In this document: piece by piece, positions 11,360-23,015 of the stretch
Numbering within the stretch: position 1 is the stretch's first letter
How the letters are laid out: each line of letters starts with the position of its first letter
Source: Bidens hawaiensis
Lineage: Eukaryota; Streptophyta; Magnoliopsida; Asterales; Asteraceae
Direction: 5' to 3'
DNA length: 64,000 nt
Assembly (NCBI GenBank): GCA_021521415.1
Contig: JAIQDT010000229.1
Span: 992,001 to 1,056,000, forward strand
Notes under the pieces: generated by a model
Seen by the model: the letters and a program-made list of their open reading frames with translations, nothing else
What the model was told of the DNA's origin: nothing
Database searches by the model: none
Program-made: the position numbers and the translations under genes

Positions 11360-11624
11360 CATACAATCATTCATACACACGAAAGAACTTATTCCCTTGA
11401 TCAGAGAGATAGTTAGTCAGGTTACATTCATCAATTTCGATTGGATCAATTAGCTTAGTGGTCGGTCAGGCTTATTATGCTAGGGTTAATGGCTTCCGAG
11501 ATTGAAGTGCCATTGAACTCTCTCTCATAGGCACAAACACAACTGTAAACAAACTTCACCGGACACTTACTTAGTGGTCTGGATTTTTGATAAGTGTCAT
11601 TTGCCCACTTGTACTTGAAGTTGT

Positions 11625-11819
11625 TCATTCGCATATTAGAAGGAACGTACATATGGCTATAACAAAATGTGGAGGGACACCTTCAAGGATAAGCAGGCAA
11701 ATGACAAGAATCAAAATCCCGACCACTATACTCAGTGTTTGGTGGAGTTTGTTTACAGCTTCTGTGTTTGTGTCCTTGAGAGATAGTGCAAGGGCTTTTC
11801 GATCTCTGAAGACATGAAC
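11625..11819 (-). pseudogene. Fragment of an MSL10-like mechanosensitive channel gene
   Basis: About 60 codons read VFRDRKALALSLKDTNT, then AVNKLHQ and a hydrophobic segment (VVGILILVICLLIL). This order (basic loop with ALxLxDTxTAVxxLH, then a membrane helix) matches the region just before the pore of plant MscS-like channels of the MSL9/MSL10 type. An extra Glu splits TNT-AVN, the sequence decays after the helix, and the rest of the channel is absent. It sits between two hAT elements. The family call comes from remembered consensus, so it is moderate. Confidence 0.5.
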
Positions 11820-11903
11820 CTGAAAGATAGTACAAAGTTTCTTTGATTTCAAATAACATGAACCTGAAAGAAACATATTTACTTAAAAGTAATCATTTTT
11901 AAC

Positions 11904-12357
11904 TAGGGATGGCAATGAAACCCGAATCCGATGGGAAAACCCGACATAAATGGGACGGGTAATACCCGACCCATTAGGGTTTTGGATTTCTAATATACCC
12001 GATAACATAGACCTATTTACCCGATATAGCTTATTATATTATATGTTTACTATATTCCAAATATATTATTTGTTGAAACTTGTTTATGTCAATTATTTGA
12101 GATATTTTACCTTTATGGTAACCATCTTTGTAATCGATTAGTCATATTTTGTCAAAACTCGATAGAAACCCGATGGGTTTTGAGCCGGGTATACCCGATG
12201 GGTATTTTATCAAAACCCGATAGGAAACCCGAAACCCGATGGGAAAACCCGAATCCCGACGGGTAATTACCCGATTAAAACCTGACGGGTTTGGGACGGA
12301 CTTTTATAACCGGGTATGGGTTTGGGAATACCTAAACCCGACCCATTGCCATCCCTA
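11904..12357. mobile_element. hAT-type MITE, 454 bp, perfect ends and target duplication
   Basis: Terminal inverted repeats TAGGGATGGCAAT and ATTGCCATCCCTA are perfect over 13 bp. The 8-bp direct repeat TTTTTAAC occurs immediately on both sides (11896-11903 and 12358-12365). Subterminal regions carry many AACCCGA/TCGGGTT and CGATGGG words; the middle is AT-rich and non-coding. Confidence 0.9.
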
Positions 12358-12365
12358 TTTTTAAC

Positions 12366-13219
12366 TTGGACCCGTTCTCGGTAGATTCATGTTATGTTTA
12401 ATCCCTAAGCGGGTGAGTGTAAAATAAAATATCACTAGTTTTAATTATAGAAATAAATATCGTCATGCTAAATCCCTAATGGTGCCGTTCCCGAGGCGAA
12501 TAAGACGTTGACCGGTGACTACGTTGCCGTGGTGGTTTCTTTTCGTTTTATATTATTAATAAGCTAATAGCATGATAAACCCTATGATTGCTGCTTATGA
12601 GTAATGATCTGAAGGGACATGGTATTACCATTTCAGCAGAGGTATTCAAAAAGGGGTTGCGCCGTATCTTGTTGCTTGTTTGCCTGTCACTTTATTTTAA
12701 TCATTTTGAGTTTAATGGGAAATAGCAAGATGAAAAAAAAATTTATTAAGATAAAAATTGCATTTCTTGGATTGTTCTTTTCATGTTTAAGGGCTCTCAC
12801 ATGCTACATGTTTTATGCATAGAGAACATGCTTTTTAAACGTTAGCCCTCATGATTACTTTTATGTGATGGTGAGCATTCGATTGTTGCTACTTGACGAT
12901 AGTGTGCGGTTAAAGGAAGATACCTGCAATTGACCCGCAAGGCCAATCATAATTAAGGTTTTTTGTTGTCCCCTAGCTAGTGATTTATAATTATATATAT
13001 CTTTGCTTTGCATATTTATCGGATTATTGAGTGGCGAGGTGTACTGAGTTGCTTGTTTAAATTTAAAAGAGTCAACTTAAAAGGTCAACGTTCATATTAT
13101 GTTTAGATGCTTGTGAAAAAACAAACAAATATATTTTAATAAACAAATAGATGCATGCTCATGATTTGAGTCTTAAACTTGCCACATGTAGGTTTGACAT
13201 GTAATTAGATAATAGTTAG
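12366..13219. other. Intergenic DNA, nothing recognised
   Basis: AT-rich sequence with no convincing exon, transposon end or repeat. One GC-richer patch (about 12480-12540) has no open frame of note. Confidence 0.4.
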
Positions 13220-13227
13220 ATCTCGAG

Positions 13228-14187
13228 TAGGGGTGCCAATCTTGACCCAAACCATTTCAAAGGGGTAAATTTGGGTTGTTTTAAAATTTTAAGGGGTTGG
13301 TTTGGGTCAGAGATTTTAACAAAATGGGTCATTTGAAATTTCATCTTGTAATTTTCGGGTCAAATTGGGTCGCCATATTCAAAGAAATGGGTCGATGTGG
13401 GTTAGTGTCCTAAAGAAATGTGGCAGGTTTCGGATCGGAACGGGTTTCCACACGAGACAGGTTTCGGCACGAAACGAGTTTGAGATTGGAACGGGTTTGG
13501 TTCAGGTTTCAAGCCAACACGAGTTTTCACGCAGGATGGGTTGGGTTTTGGTTTCTTTTTGGTCGATTCCGGACTCGTTTTGGTTTTTTGTTTCGTTTGT
13601 GTCCGTTTTTTAGTTTCGTGTTTGTTCGGTTTCAGTTTTTTTAGTTTCGTTTTAATCGACCTTTTGATTTAGATTGATTTGGTTCGGTTTTGGCTTTTTT
13701 GTTTCGTTTCCGTCGACTTTTCTGTTTCGGTTCGATTTCTCGGTGGTTTTTTTTTATATATTTTAATGGAACGAGGACAACAGAGGAAACATTTTAGTTT
13801 TTTTACTTTTTTTTTTGTTTTATTTATATTTTAAGTTATGATTTTTTATTATTATTTTTGAATATTTTTTGAGGGGTTTTTGTTCTTAATAGGAAACCCC
13901 TTAGAAAAAAAATTCAAAAAAAATAATTAAAAAATCATAACTCAAAATATAAATCAAAAACAAAAAAAGTAAAAAAACTAAAATGTTTCCTCCGTTATCC
14001 TCGTTCCATAAAAAAAAGAACGGTTCTGACTCATTTCGACCCTAACCTATTCTGACCCAAACCAAAACAACCTTTTTTTTAGTTGACCCATTCTGACCCT
14101 AACTCATTCTGACCCAAACCCGTTTCGACCCAAACCCATTTTGACCTATGACTCGTTCGACCCGACCCAACCCATTTGCCACCTCTA
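13228..14187. mobile_element. hAT-type element with a long internal hairpin
   Basis: Ends TAGGGGTGCCAAT and TTTGCCACCTCTA are flanked by perfect 8-bp copies of ATCTCGAG (13220-13227, 14188-14195). Subterminal repeats of GACCCAAACC and TTCGGTTT fill both sides. The core (about 13766-14009) folds back: arms of about 115 bp, including ATGGAACGAGGA and its near complement TCCTCGTTCCAT, meet near 13888. No transposase is present, so mobility would need an enzyme from elsewhere. It is a relative of the element at 10308. Confidence 0.85.
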
Positions 14188-14195
14188 ATCTCGAG

Positions 14196-14639
14196 TGTAT
14201 TGTATTTAGTTTCAAACTGACAATCTCACAGCATGTATTAATTGCATGTTTAAAATTTTAAGCTGGATTAAAACAAGTTGTGGAAACTGGTTTATGACCA
14301 TGTCATCATGGATGATCAAAATCTTAGTACTTTTGTTTGGTATTGGCCTTTATTCATCTAATGTTTTTATTTATTTTTATTTTTACATTTTTAAAATTAA
14401 AATGGATTCACGAGTTGATCCTGTGCTCACATTTAGACAACAATTTACATGTGTTGGAATTCAGTTGTAATGACTTAAACTGGTCATGATTTTGGATTAT
14501 TATGGTTCTTTGAAGTGCCGTCAAGATATGCATGGTTAGACGGTTTTGGCCGACTTCATATGGTTTGAATTTGGAAGTTGGTGCGCTCACTGCATTGGCA
14601 AACAGTGGTGATATTACTGTGGAGTGGGCCTTTTCAATA
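14196..14639. other. Intergenic DNA, nothing recognised
   Basis: AT-rich in its first half. A GC-richer patch at about 14510-14640 stays open on the plus strand but is not recognised and leads straight into the gene fragment that follows. Confidence 0.35.
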
Positions 14640-14930
14640 GCATTGGCAATGAGCTTTGAAAGATCATCAATGGAGAAGAAGAGCTAGAAAAGGGTATTGA
14701 AGTCATGGTTTTATATGAGTTGCAAACGTAGATTTTGATGAAACTGCAAATGTTGAGAACCTTTGTAACAGTGGAAATAAAGAGAAATAATATGCTAGTT
14801 TGAATTTTAAAGTTATTTTACTCAGCTTTTCTTTTATTTGAATTTGGTATCATTTGTTTGTTTTCAAACAAAGTATATGCAAGTGCATGCAGATGATCAG
14901 TTTTGACTTTAATTATTATTAATTGTGAAC
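14640..14930 (+). pseudogene. Stray copy of the 3' end of the 4730-7684 gene
   Basis: GCATTGGCAATG, GATCATCAAT, GAGAAGA and AGAAAAGGGTATTGA repeat the last 25 codons and stop of that gene in order, but a short deletion and a premature TAG break the frame. Similarity continues into the 3' flank (CTTTGTAACAGTGG near 14760 versus 8288; CTTTTCTTTTATTTGAAT near 14824 versus 8347). Only this end is present, so it is a partial duplicate. Confidence 0.65.
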
Positions 14931-15425
14931 TTTTAACTTCTATCAAAAACTTTTTTGAGATTTCTTTAATCTTTTGGTTAACCAATTGAGTTTGAGCCAT
15001 TGATTGCCTTTGTGCCGACATCATTTGGTATCGGGGCTCTTGATTTGTCAAATGGCTCTGCATGGAGACATATGCTTGCTCGATTGTGGCACAAGTATGT
15101 CCGGTTCACGTGCCATAAAATAAAGCCTTCCAAGAAACATAGGTCAAATAATTACACGGATGGTCCTTGTTGTAAGGACATATTAAGGTTTTGGTCCCAA
15201 CTTTTCAGAAAATACGTCCTTAGTTCCCATTTGTTTTGCTCATCTTAACGGTGTGATTTCATTTAGCTCGCTTCCTCACACTGTGAACACCTTGAACATG
15301 GGTAATCCAAACCGCAGTTAGGACCTAAAGGTGAAATTATTGAAAAGTAAGTCCAAAACGGTAATTTCAGCACACTAGGACCGTCTGTGTAAATATTTCT
15401 TAACATGATCAAGTTTTCATGTTCT
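14931..15425. other. Intergenic DNA, nothing recognised
   Basis: No exon, transposon end or repeat could be supported on either strand. Confidence 0.35.
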
Positions 15426-15836
15426 TTGTATGGTTGTTCAAAAAGCTCGTGGCTAGCTTGAAAACATATCGTTTATAAACGATTTTTCATCGTTTATAAA
15501 TGAGCGGAGCCAAAGCAAGCACTCTCGTAAGCCAGTTTGCTCGTTTAACTCATTTAAATTGAAGCTCAAATTTTAATTTATAAATTAAAAATATGTACTT
15601 TATAAATTACATTATGTGCATGCTAAAAATGTTATTCTTTGTTTATATATAGATCAATATATGTAAAAAACAAAATTAAAATTAATTTTTTTTAGAAATA
15701 AACAAATTGGCTCGACAACCCACGAGTTAACTCGAGCTTTTGAAGAGCCGTGCTCGAACTCAACATTTCTGCTCGATAAATACGAGCCAAGCTAGCTCAG
15801 ATTGGTTTGTAAATGAGCCGAGCCACATAGCCCTAG
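15426..15836. mobile_element. Degenerate MITE rich in GCTCG motifs
   Basis: The left side reads TATGGTTGTTCAAAAAGCTCG and the right side GAGCCGAGCCACATAGCCCTA, roughly inverted copies. GCTCG/CGAGC words are frequent near both ends and the core is AT-rich. Flanking octamers GTTCTTTG and GTCAGTTG match poorly, so the hAT-like assignment is tentative. Confidence 0.4.
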
Positions 15837-16540
15837 TCAGTTGTTTGTGTAAGGGTCATGATCCTTGCGGTTTAAATTACGGATATAGTGTAACATTCAT
15901 TAAATTTCAAACTCGAAACCCGACCCGTTTTAAACTTTCGGGTTTTATGCATTTTATACGTTAATTGTATTTTATTGAAGTCTTATGTTACATGTTTTCA
16001 TGTTTAATCTTCCATTAATTTATTTTAACACCATTTTAAATTATTTCAAAGGTGTTTCAGCTCATTTTTATGATAATAAACTTATTTGAATATTTTACTT
16101 ATGTTTCAACTCAACTTTTATGATCATTTTAAAAGTTTTGAATGTTATTCATGTCAATTAACAAGTTTTGACCAAATTTAATTCTTGTTATCATCTTTTG
16201 CCATATTCACTTTTAAATAGAGCTTCATTCCTTCTCATTTTCTTACAACTCAATTTACAACAGATTGTTGTTATTCTCATGTTTTTTTATAAATTTTTAC
16301 CTACTTTGACTTCATAAAGTCGAACTGTGAAATTCAAGACTTCTTATTTTATTATCTAGGTTTTTCCTCCGGGTATGCCATGCTTGTATTTTCCTGCGAG
16401 TTTTGGTTGTTTGGAACTTAATACTGTGTTAAATTAATTTAAAATTAGTATTAGTTAATCAAAAACGAACTTGACTCGCTTACGTATTTATTCGGTTTGG
16501 TTTAGTTATTTTATATATCCAACATCTAAAACCAAATCGG
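15837..16540. other. AT-rich intergenic DNA, nothing recognised
   Basis: No gene or repeat boundary is visible before the retrotransposon fragment that begins near 16550. Confidence 0.35.
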
Positions 16541-16550
16541 GGTAGCAATA

Positions 16551-18394
16551 ATGCCAGAAAAAAATTCTCTTAAAAAGAGACTAGACATGTTGGTTCAAGA
16601 TGAACATAAGGTATCTGAAAATGAAGAGATCTCAATAAACTATATCATGTCTAGGAAGGTATGGAACCGAAACCAAGTTGATGTCGATGATATCTTTTCA
16701 TATAATGTAGCGCTAGAAATAATGGAAAACAATGAGGATCATGAACCAATATCTATTGATGAATGTCAACAGAGACATGATTGGCCAAAATGAAAAGACG
16801 CAATTGAAGCAGAATTAAATTCCCTCACGAAACGGGAAGTTTTTGGTCCCGTAGTTCAAACACATGAAGGTGTAAAGCCTGTTGGTTATAAGTGGGTCTT
16901 TGGTGAAAACGTAATGAAAAGAATGAGATTACACGCTACAAGGCACGATTGGTAGCAAAAGGATTTTAGCAAAAGACCTGTAATTGATTATGAGGAGACG
17001 AATTCTCTCATGGTAGGTGCAACGACTTTTTGTTATCTTGTTAGTCTGGTAATACAACAAGGGATTGGTATGCGTCTAATGGATGTTGTGACAGCCTACC
17101 TTTATGGCTCACTTGATACAGAAATTTACATGAAACTACTTGTAGGATTCAAACTACCAGAATCATGTAAATCAAGTTCTAGAGAACATCTTTCAATTAA
17201 ACTAAACAATTATCTGGGCTGAAACAATCTGGGCGTATGTGGTATAATCGCCTTAGTGAGTATTTGTTGAAAGAAGGTTACGAAAATGATTCTGTTTGTC
17301 CATGCATTTTTACAAAAAGATAAGAATCTAAATTTGCTATAATTGCCGTATATGTTGATGATTTGAATATAATTGGAACTCCTGGAAAGCTCCAAAAGGC
17401 TATACAATATTTGAAAAAGGAATTTGAAATGAAAGACCTTGGAAAGACAAAGTTTTGTCTTGGGCTACAAATAGAGCATCTTAAAGGTGGGATACCTATG
17501 CATCAAGAAACTTACATAGAAAAATTACTCAAAAGGTTTTACATGGATAAATCACATCCACTGAGCACTCAAATGGTTGTAAGGTCACTTGATGTGGAAA
17601 ATGACCAATTCCGACCACCGGGAGACGAAGAAGAAATTCTTGGTCCAGAAGTACCGTATTTGAGTGCAATCAGTGCATTAATGTTCCTTGCGAACCATAC
17701 ACGACCAGATATATCATTTTCATTAAATTTGTTGGCAAGGTATAGTTCATGCCCAATAAGGAGACATTGGAATGGAGTAAAACAAATATTTCGATATCTC
17801 CAAGGAACTGAAGATATGGGCTTGTATTTCACTAACCAATCGAAAACAAATTTGGTTGGTTTTGAAGATGCAGGGTATTTTTCTGATCCTCATACTGGCC
17901 GATCCCAAACAAGATATTTATTCACACATGGTGGCATTACAATTTCATGGCGTTCTGTGAAACAAACAATCACAGCCACTTCATCTAACCATGCAGAATT
18001 ATTGGCAATCCATGAAGCTAGTCAAGAATGTGTTTGGTTGAGAACTATAATACAACACATTCGTGGATCTTGTGGTATTTCGTCTGCAGACGAGGGACCA
18101 ACAGTTTTACATGAAGACAACGCAGCATGCATTGCGCAACTTAAGGAAGGATATATCAAAGGAGACAGAACCAAACATATCTCACAAAAGTTCTTATTCA
18201 CACATGATCTACAAAAGAATGGAGATAGTATTGTTCAACAAATTCGCTCTAGCGAAAATTTGGCAGACTTGTTTATTAACTCACTTCCGACCTCAGCATT
18301 CAAGAAATTACTTCATGGGATCGGGATGCGTCGACTCAAGGAGCTAAAATCATTAGGGGGGAGAATAATACGTGTTGTACTCTTTTTTTCCTAA
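16551..18394 (+). pseudogene. Ty1/copia pol remnant (reverse transcriptase and RNase H)
   Basis: The reverse transcriptase begins with the WNRNQVDVDDIFSYNVAL and DECQQRHDWPK region, then KREVFGPVVQT and GYKWVF. The catalytic YVDD is at 17351-17362, followed by KDLGKTKFCLGLQIEH. RNase H follows, with SNHAELLAIHEASQECVW and HEDNAACIAQL, and the end-of-pol ENLADLF motif. Breaks: in-frame TGA at 16791 where a Trp codon is expected, a frameshift near 16905, another near 17223, and a TAA at 17320. From 17323 the frame is open to 18394 (about 350 codons). The first RNase H acidic motif reads FEDAGY where this family usually has YADAGY. No functional protein can be made. Confidence 0.9.
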
Positions 18395-18487
18395 GCTATG
18401 GTTTTGTCCCACTGGATTTTCCTAACAAGGTTTTTGATGAGGCAGCATCAACAAACGTATTTGATCATGTGGATAGTCAAGGGGGAG

Positions 18488-18676
18488 TGTTATAAATTAT
18501 CATTAATAGTGACTATCGACATACAAGTATGCCATAATATTAGGACTCTCTATGTACTTAACTTCTCTTGATGATTAATGTAATGAGCCTATAATAGAGG
18601 TTTTGTACTCCATGTTGAAAGATGAATGAAAACTATTCCTCCCATTCTCTCCATATTAGTAATAGGTTTTATAACA
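18488..18676 (+). repeat. 189-bp 3' LTR of the truncated copia element
   Basis: It starts TGTTATAA right after the polypurine tract and ends TTATAACA, perfect 8-bp inverted termini. The short length suits small copia families. No second copy lies in the window. Confidence 0.8.
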
Positions 18677-19041
18677 CATATGTTGAAGTTTAATTTAGAA
18701 CCATATAGATAACTAGGCATGAATGGGTTATATGTTATGTATATGTTAGGATTCTACTATTTGACCAAACTATTCAAGAAGTCAATAGAAATTGGTAACA
18801 CTTTTCATTAACCGGGTCTTTATTATTCGGTTATGATAACAATTTATAAACAAATAGACTTAATGAATCAACGTACCCAATGAACATAAATGAAAGTTCG
18901 CGGACATAAATAAACTAACGAATTATGTGATCATATTCGTTCTTTTAACTAAATCAGCAAGAAGTTTTTGTCATGTTCGTTCGTTTATCAAATAAACGAA
19001 CTTCCCGTCAAACAGTTCACGAACAGTTTACTGAACGTTTG
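18677..19041. other. Dispersed AT-rich repeat, also present at 8500-8930
   Basis: The part from 18840 on matches 8500-8930 imperfectly (AAATAAACGAACTTCC, TGATCATATTCG) and resumes at 19890 beyond the hAT insertion. No coding content. Confidence 0.5.
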
Positions 19042-19049
19042 GTTCATTT

Positions 19050-19881
19050 CAGTGGCGGCCCAATCATTTAGGTGGCCTAAAGTGGAATAAAAATTAGGGG
19101 CCCATTTGCATTTTCTTTGTGATTTACAATTTGGAAATTATTCTGTTGTCTGATCCATTAACAAAGTTTGGTCCGTTAGCTATACAACACAATGCAATTG
19201 CAAACTACTACAAAATATATGTAATTTGCTAATAAAGATTTTATCTTAAGTTTTATCCGCAGAAAATCTTAGTATACAGTTATGTAAGTAACAAAAAAAT
19301 ATCCCTTTACAATACAAACACAAGAAAGAAATTACGCCGGATATAAACAGAAAAAAAAATGAACTGAATGAATATGGCATGAGAGAAATATAATTAACTG
19401 ATGGATATGACATTCGTACACCCTTTGGTTATCCACACACCCTACATACGATCGTATAGGGGTTATATGATCGTATGGAACCCCACGTTAAAGGGTGTGT
19501 GGAATGTGGATAGGTCAAAGGTGTGTAGATAACTAGAGCCTTAATTGATAAGTATTCCTAGATTAGTATTGGGAGTTATATCTGCAGGAAGGAAGAGTAA
19601 TTAAATTACACAATTTTTTTTTAGCCTAAATGGGCATGTCCATTAGCTGCAAATAGAAAAATAGAAAAAAAAAGTTACAGAGATCCTGAGATTCAAACTT
19701 GTGTACTCAAGTTTCCAGGCAACAATCCTTACCAATACGCTTCAACAAAGCCATATGCCAATGATATTGAAATAGAATTAATATGCATTACGTATAGTGA
19801 TATAAATTAGTTTTTATTTTTAAAACGAGGCCTCAAAAATTTAGGGGCCTAAAACTTGCTTACATTGTTAGGCCGGCTCTG
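19050..19881. mobile_element. hAT-type non-autonomous element, 832 bp
   Basis: Ends CAGTGGCGGCC and GGCCGGCTCTG are inverted repeats with two mismatches. Flanks GTTCATTT (19042-19049) and GTTCGTTT (19882-19889) match 7 of 8. It splits a dispersed repeat whose uninterrupted relative is at 8880-8940, which confirms the boundaries. The interior has no transposase. A tRNA-like patch (minus strand, AGTTTGAATCTC near 19690) and a smaller inverted repeat (19408-19512) lie inside. Confidence 0.8.
19408..19512. repeat. Small inverted repeat nested in the hAT element
   Basis: ACACCCTTTGG...TATCCACACACCCT and AGGGTGTGTGGA...GTGGATAGGTCAAAGGTGTGT face each other around a core with two GATCGTAT words. 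It could be a tiny nested MITE or a structural core of the host element. Confidence 0.5.
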
Positions 19882-20128
19882 GTTCGTTTACTTGCCTAGT
19901 TTTATAAATTGACAAATCACCACTAATAAGCATCAATATACAATGAATAAGGTATCTAACTTGAGGAAGAAAGGTCTCACAAATAATAGTGATTACATGA
20001 AAACTTATTTATATTATGGGGAAAGTGAATATGAGGCTATTAAACACCTAAGCTTATATGCGAAACCACCAAAACTACATAGTTTTGAATATAAGTTAAT
20101 AAAAAATATAATTTTATTATGCATTTCA

Positions 20129-20326
20129 GTAATGCCACAATTTTGTTAGATCAAACATTGACCCACCAAACTTTTTTTTTCTTTTAAACATTTTCTGATT
20201 ATGTTTTTAAATTCTATAATTTTAAAAGTAATGCCACAATTTTGTTAGATCAAACATTGACCCACCAAACTTTTTTTTTCTTTTAAACATTTTCTGATTA
20301 TGTTTTTAAATTCTATAATTTTAAAA
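20129..20326. repeat. Exact 99-bp tandem duplication
   Basis: Two adjacent copies, 20129-20227 and 20228-20326, each start GTAATGCCACAATTTTGTTAG and end TTCTATAATTTTAAAA; no difference is seen. Non-coding. Confidence 0.9.
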
Positions 20327-20346
20327 GTGCAGTGCACTGCACTTTT
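20323..20346. other. Perfect 24-bp palindrome
   Basis: AAAAGTGCAGTG is followed directly by its exact reverse complement CACTGCACTTTT, right at the end of the 99-bp duplication. Confidence 0.9.
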
Positions 20347-20486
20347 ATTTGTAATAATATTTGTAAGGTCGCCGACGGGTTCGCCAAAAGATTTGTATAG
20401 TCACCGGTTTTTTTTTTTTTTTTTGCTTAAAGAATCCAAGTGACACGTTCATAGGTTGTTCAAATGGCCGATCGGCCGGATTCTAC
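20347..20486. other. Short unique spacer with a T run
   Basis: Contains a T run of about 18 at 20407-20424 and GGCCGATCGGCC near 20467, a 12-bp palindrome. No gene. Confidence 0.4.
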
Positions 20487-20988
20487 ACTCTTTTGTACAC
20501 GTGACAGATGAAAAGTACATGTTATATTTTGATATAAAGCTCTAAAGAAACTAAATGGGATATTTCTTTACATTATAATATCATTTATATCTATAATATT
20601 GTTACATTACAGATAAGCGTCCTTTCATCTCCTACATTGAATTCTCTCTATGAGACGCTGGTATATTAATTATCCTTCACCTCCGGGCGCCCTTTAATCG
20701 TTCAAAAAGCTATACAAATATTTACTAGTTTAAATGAAACTCTTTTGTACACGGACAGATGAAAAGTACATGTTATATTTTGATATAAAGCTCTAAAGAA
20801 ACTAAATGGGATATTTCTTTACATTATAATATCATTTATATCTATAATATTGTTACATTACAAATAAGCGTCCTTTCATCTCCTACATTGAATTCTCTCT
20901 ATGAGACGCTGGTATATTAATTATCCTTCACCTCCGGGCACCCTTTAATCGTTCAAAAAGCTATACAAATATTTACTAGTTTAAATGA
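20487..20988. repeat. 252-bp tandem duplication
   Basis: Copies start at 20487 and 20739 (ACTCTTTTGTACAC) and run to TACTAGTTTAAATGAAAC. I see a 2-base difference in ACACGTGACAG versus ACACGGACAG and single changes in ACAGATAAG/ACAAATAAG and GGGCGCC/GGGCACC. It lies just downstream of the cyclin pseudogene (which is on the minus strand). Confidence 0.85.
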
Positions 20989-23015
20989 AACTTGAAACTA
21001 CTAAATTTGTAAGTTACATTTCATTTACTAAATGCTCTTATTAATATATTTTAAAAGAAAGGAATGACCAGACTAATGAGCAGCATTGAAAACAATACTT
21101 AAAAACATAGTTCACAAATAGAACCAACCGTTCACACGCGATCTAAATAGTTGCAATTTACCGATAATCCTAAGAAAACTTAAAGCAGGATAGCAAGCAA
21201 CTACACATTGCTTGGAACATCATAACAAAAAAACCAACATAAATGTCATGTCATGTCATGTCAGGTCGCATGCTCCTAATCAATCAGTCCCAAAAACCAA
21301 CATCAATCAGTCCCAATACGTGCCACATGACCGTATTTTGATGTCGAGTACTTCTTAAACACAGCAACTAGTCTTCCTGTGCCCGCTTTTTGGTGCAAAC
21401 CGACCATCAACTTTGCACACTCCCTGCAGAAAAAGTTGTTCCATAATTTTGTAAGCGGTAATGTTTTATTCTATTCAATTATGCATAAAAGTTCACCATA
21501 AATGGAAAAATAATGATTCAAGATTGTTCAACTTATATGCAAATGATTGTGGTACGGTTTATGTTCAAATCAATTTTCTTTGAAACTAGTTTGTCTAATT
21601 TAAGTAAAAAAAATGCATAATAATCACCCAAAATGCATAAATATGTCAAATTGTACGAAATTTTAAGAATTTTCTGGTTCAATTCAAATCAGTTATGTAA
21701 AGATCTCCCAAAAATGGAAAAATATTAGTTTAAATTAAATTCAATGCATAGAGAGTTGACTAAAATAGCAAATTTTTCCAACTTTTTAGAAATTTACAAA
21801 ATTATTTATTATAATGCAAATGAAATTAAAACAAAGTTCAGTTCACTTGTTTATAAAAAAGAGAAAAAAAAAAAAACTTCGGTTCATTTTGATGCAAACC
21901 AGAACGTTAAAAAAATGGCAAATTGTTCAAACTTTTAGAAAATTTCAAAATGGTTCGATTTCAATGCACATGAAATTACAGCAAGGTTCATCAAGTGATA
22001 AACTTTCTATTCAATTATGCATAAATATTAAATGCAATATTGACACAAGTAAGGAAAAAGATCTTACAGAAGATGATTCTGCGAATATTGTGAATGATGT
22101 TGACTTGTTTTGGTCCATTGCGTTGACCTTTTCAGAGTTGACTCAGCGGTGAAAACAGCAGCGGCTGCTAGCAATGAAGGTGGGAATTTCAGCACATCAT
22201 ATTCCACCAAACACAGGTCAATCAAGAAAAAAAATGCTAATAGCTCCATCTAGTTTAACAAAAAAAAAAAAAAAACATTAATCAGAAAAAAATAACATTT
22301 GAGAATTAAAAAAAATGCAATCTTAGAAAAAGTCGGTCATATTTGTCTGTTTTTATTTAGAAAAGGAAACATATCTTTGGAATAACATGTTATGACATTA
22401 ACCGAAAAATGAAGATAAAATATTTTATAAACTAAAAAAAACATAGTTTATTTAAAAAGCAGTAACATTTGTTTTAGAACCATAATTTGTTTAACAAGAT
22501 TTTATTCAAAATCTTGCAGAACTCTTTGTACGATCTTGCGGCCTTGAGAAATCGCTTCATAAACACGAGAGAGGTCGGAAGCGAGAGATTAAATTCCAGC
22601 GTATTCATCATTTCCTTTTCCTGAAACCATCAAATGAGAAAAAGTAAATAAATAAATAAATATTGCATTTAAAAACAAACAAAAAATTAGATAAATAATA
22701 ATCTTCTTTATTTAGTTACCATATCAAGAACTTCTTGTCTAGTATAAGCTTTATCAGAAATCACCACAAAATCATCCACAATAGGCACCGAGACCTCTTC
22801 ATATTTGCATGCCAAAAGCATTGATGTAATTCCCACAAGTTGAAGATTCTTTCTTGTTACAGATCTTCGTGCCAAGAACCGGTCAACAAGGTTGACGGTT
22901 AAGTACAACGTCTCTTCCATAAGTTCAAATTTGTAATGAACCTGTTATTACAAACGTTAATTCTGCGTTTGATATACAAGTTTATGTTACTAATTTAATA
23001 ACATTTACCTCGATT

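Larger units (their letters stand above)
16551..18676 (+). mobile_element. 5'-truncated Ty1/copia retrotransposon with 3' LTR
   Basis: It contains only the reverse transcriptase and RNase H part of pol, a polypurine tract (AAGGGGGAG, 18479-18487) and a short 3' LTR. Gag, protease, integrase and the 5' LTR are missing, and no copy of the LTR is found before 16551. The lesions in pol show it is an old dead copy. Confidence 0.85.

Noticed and set aside
14246..14470. 74-codon hydrophobic frame
   Set aside because: Phe/Tyr/Ile-rich reading of AT-rich DNA with no motif or conserved context.
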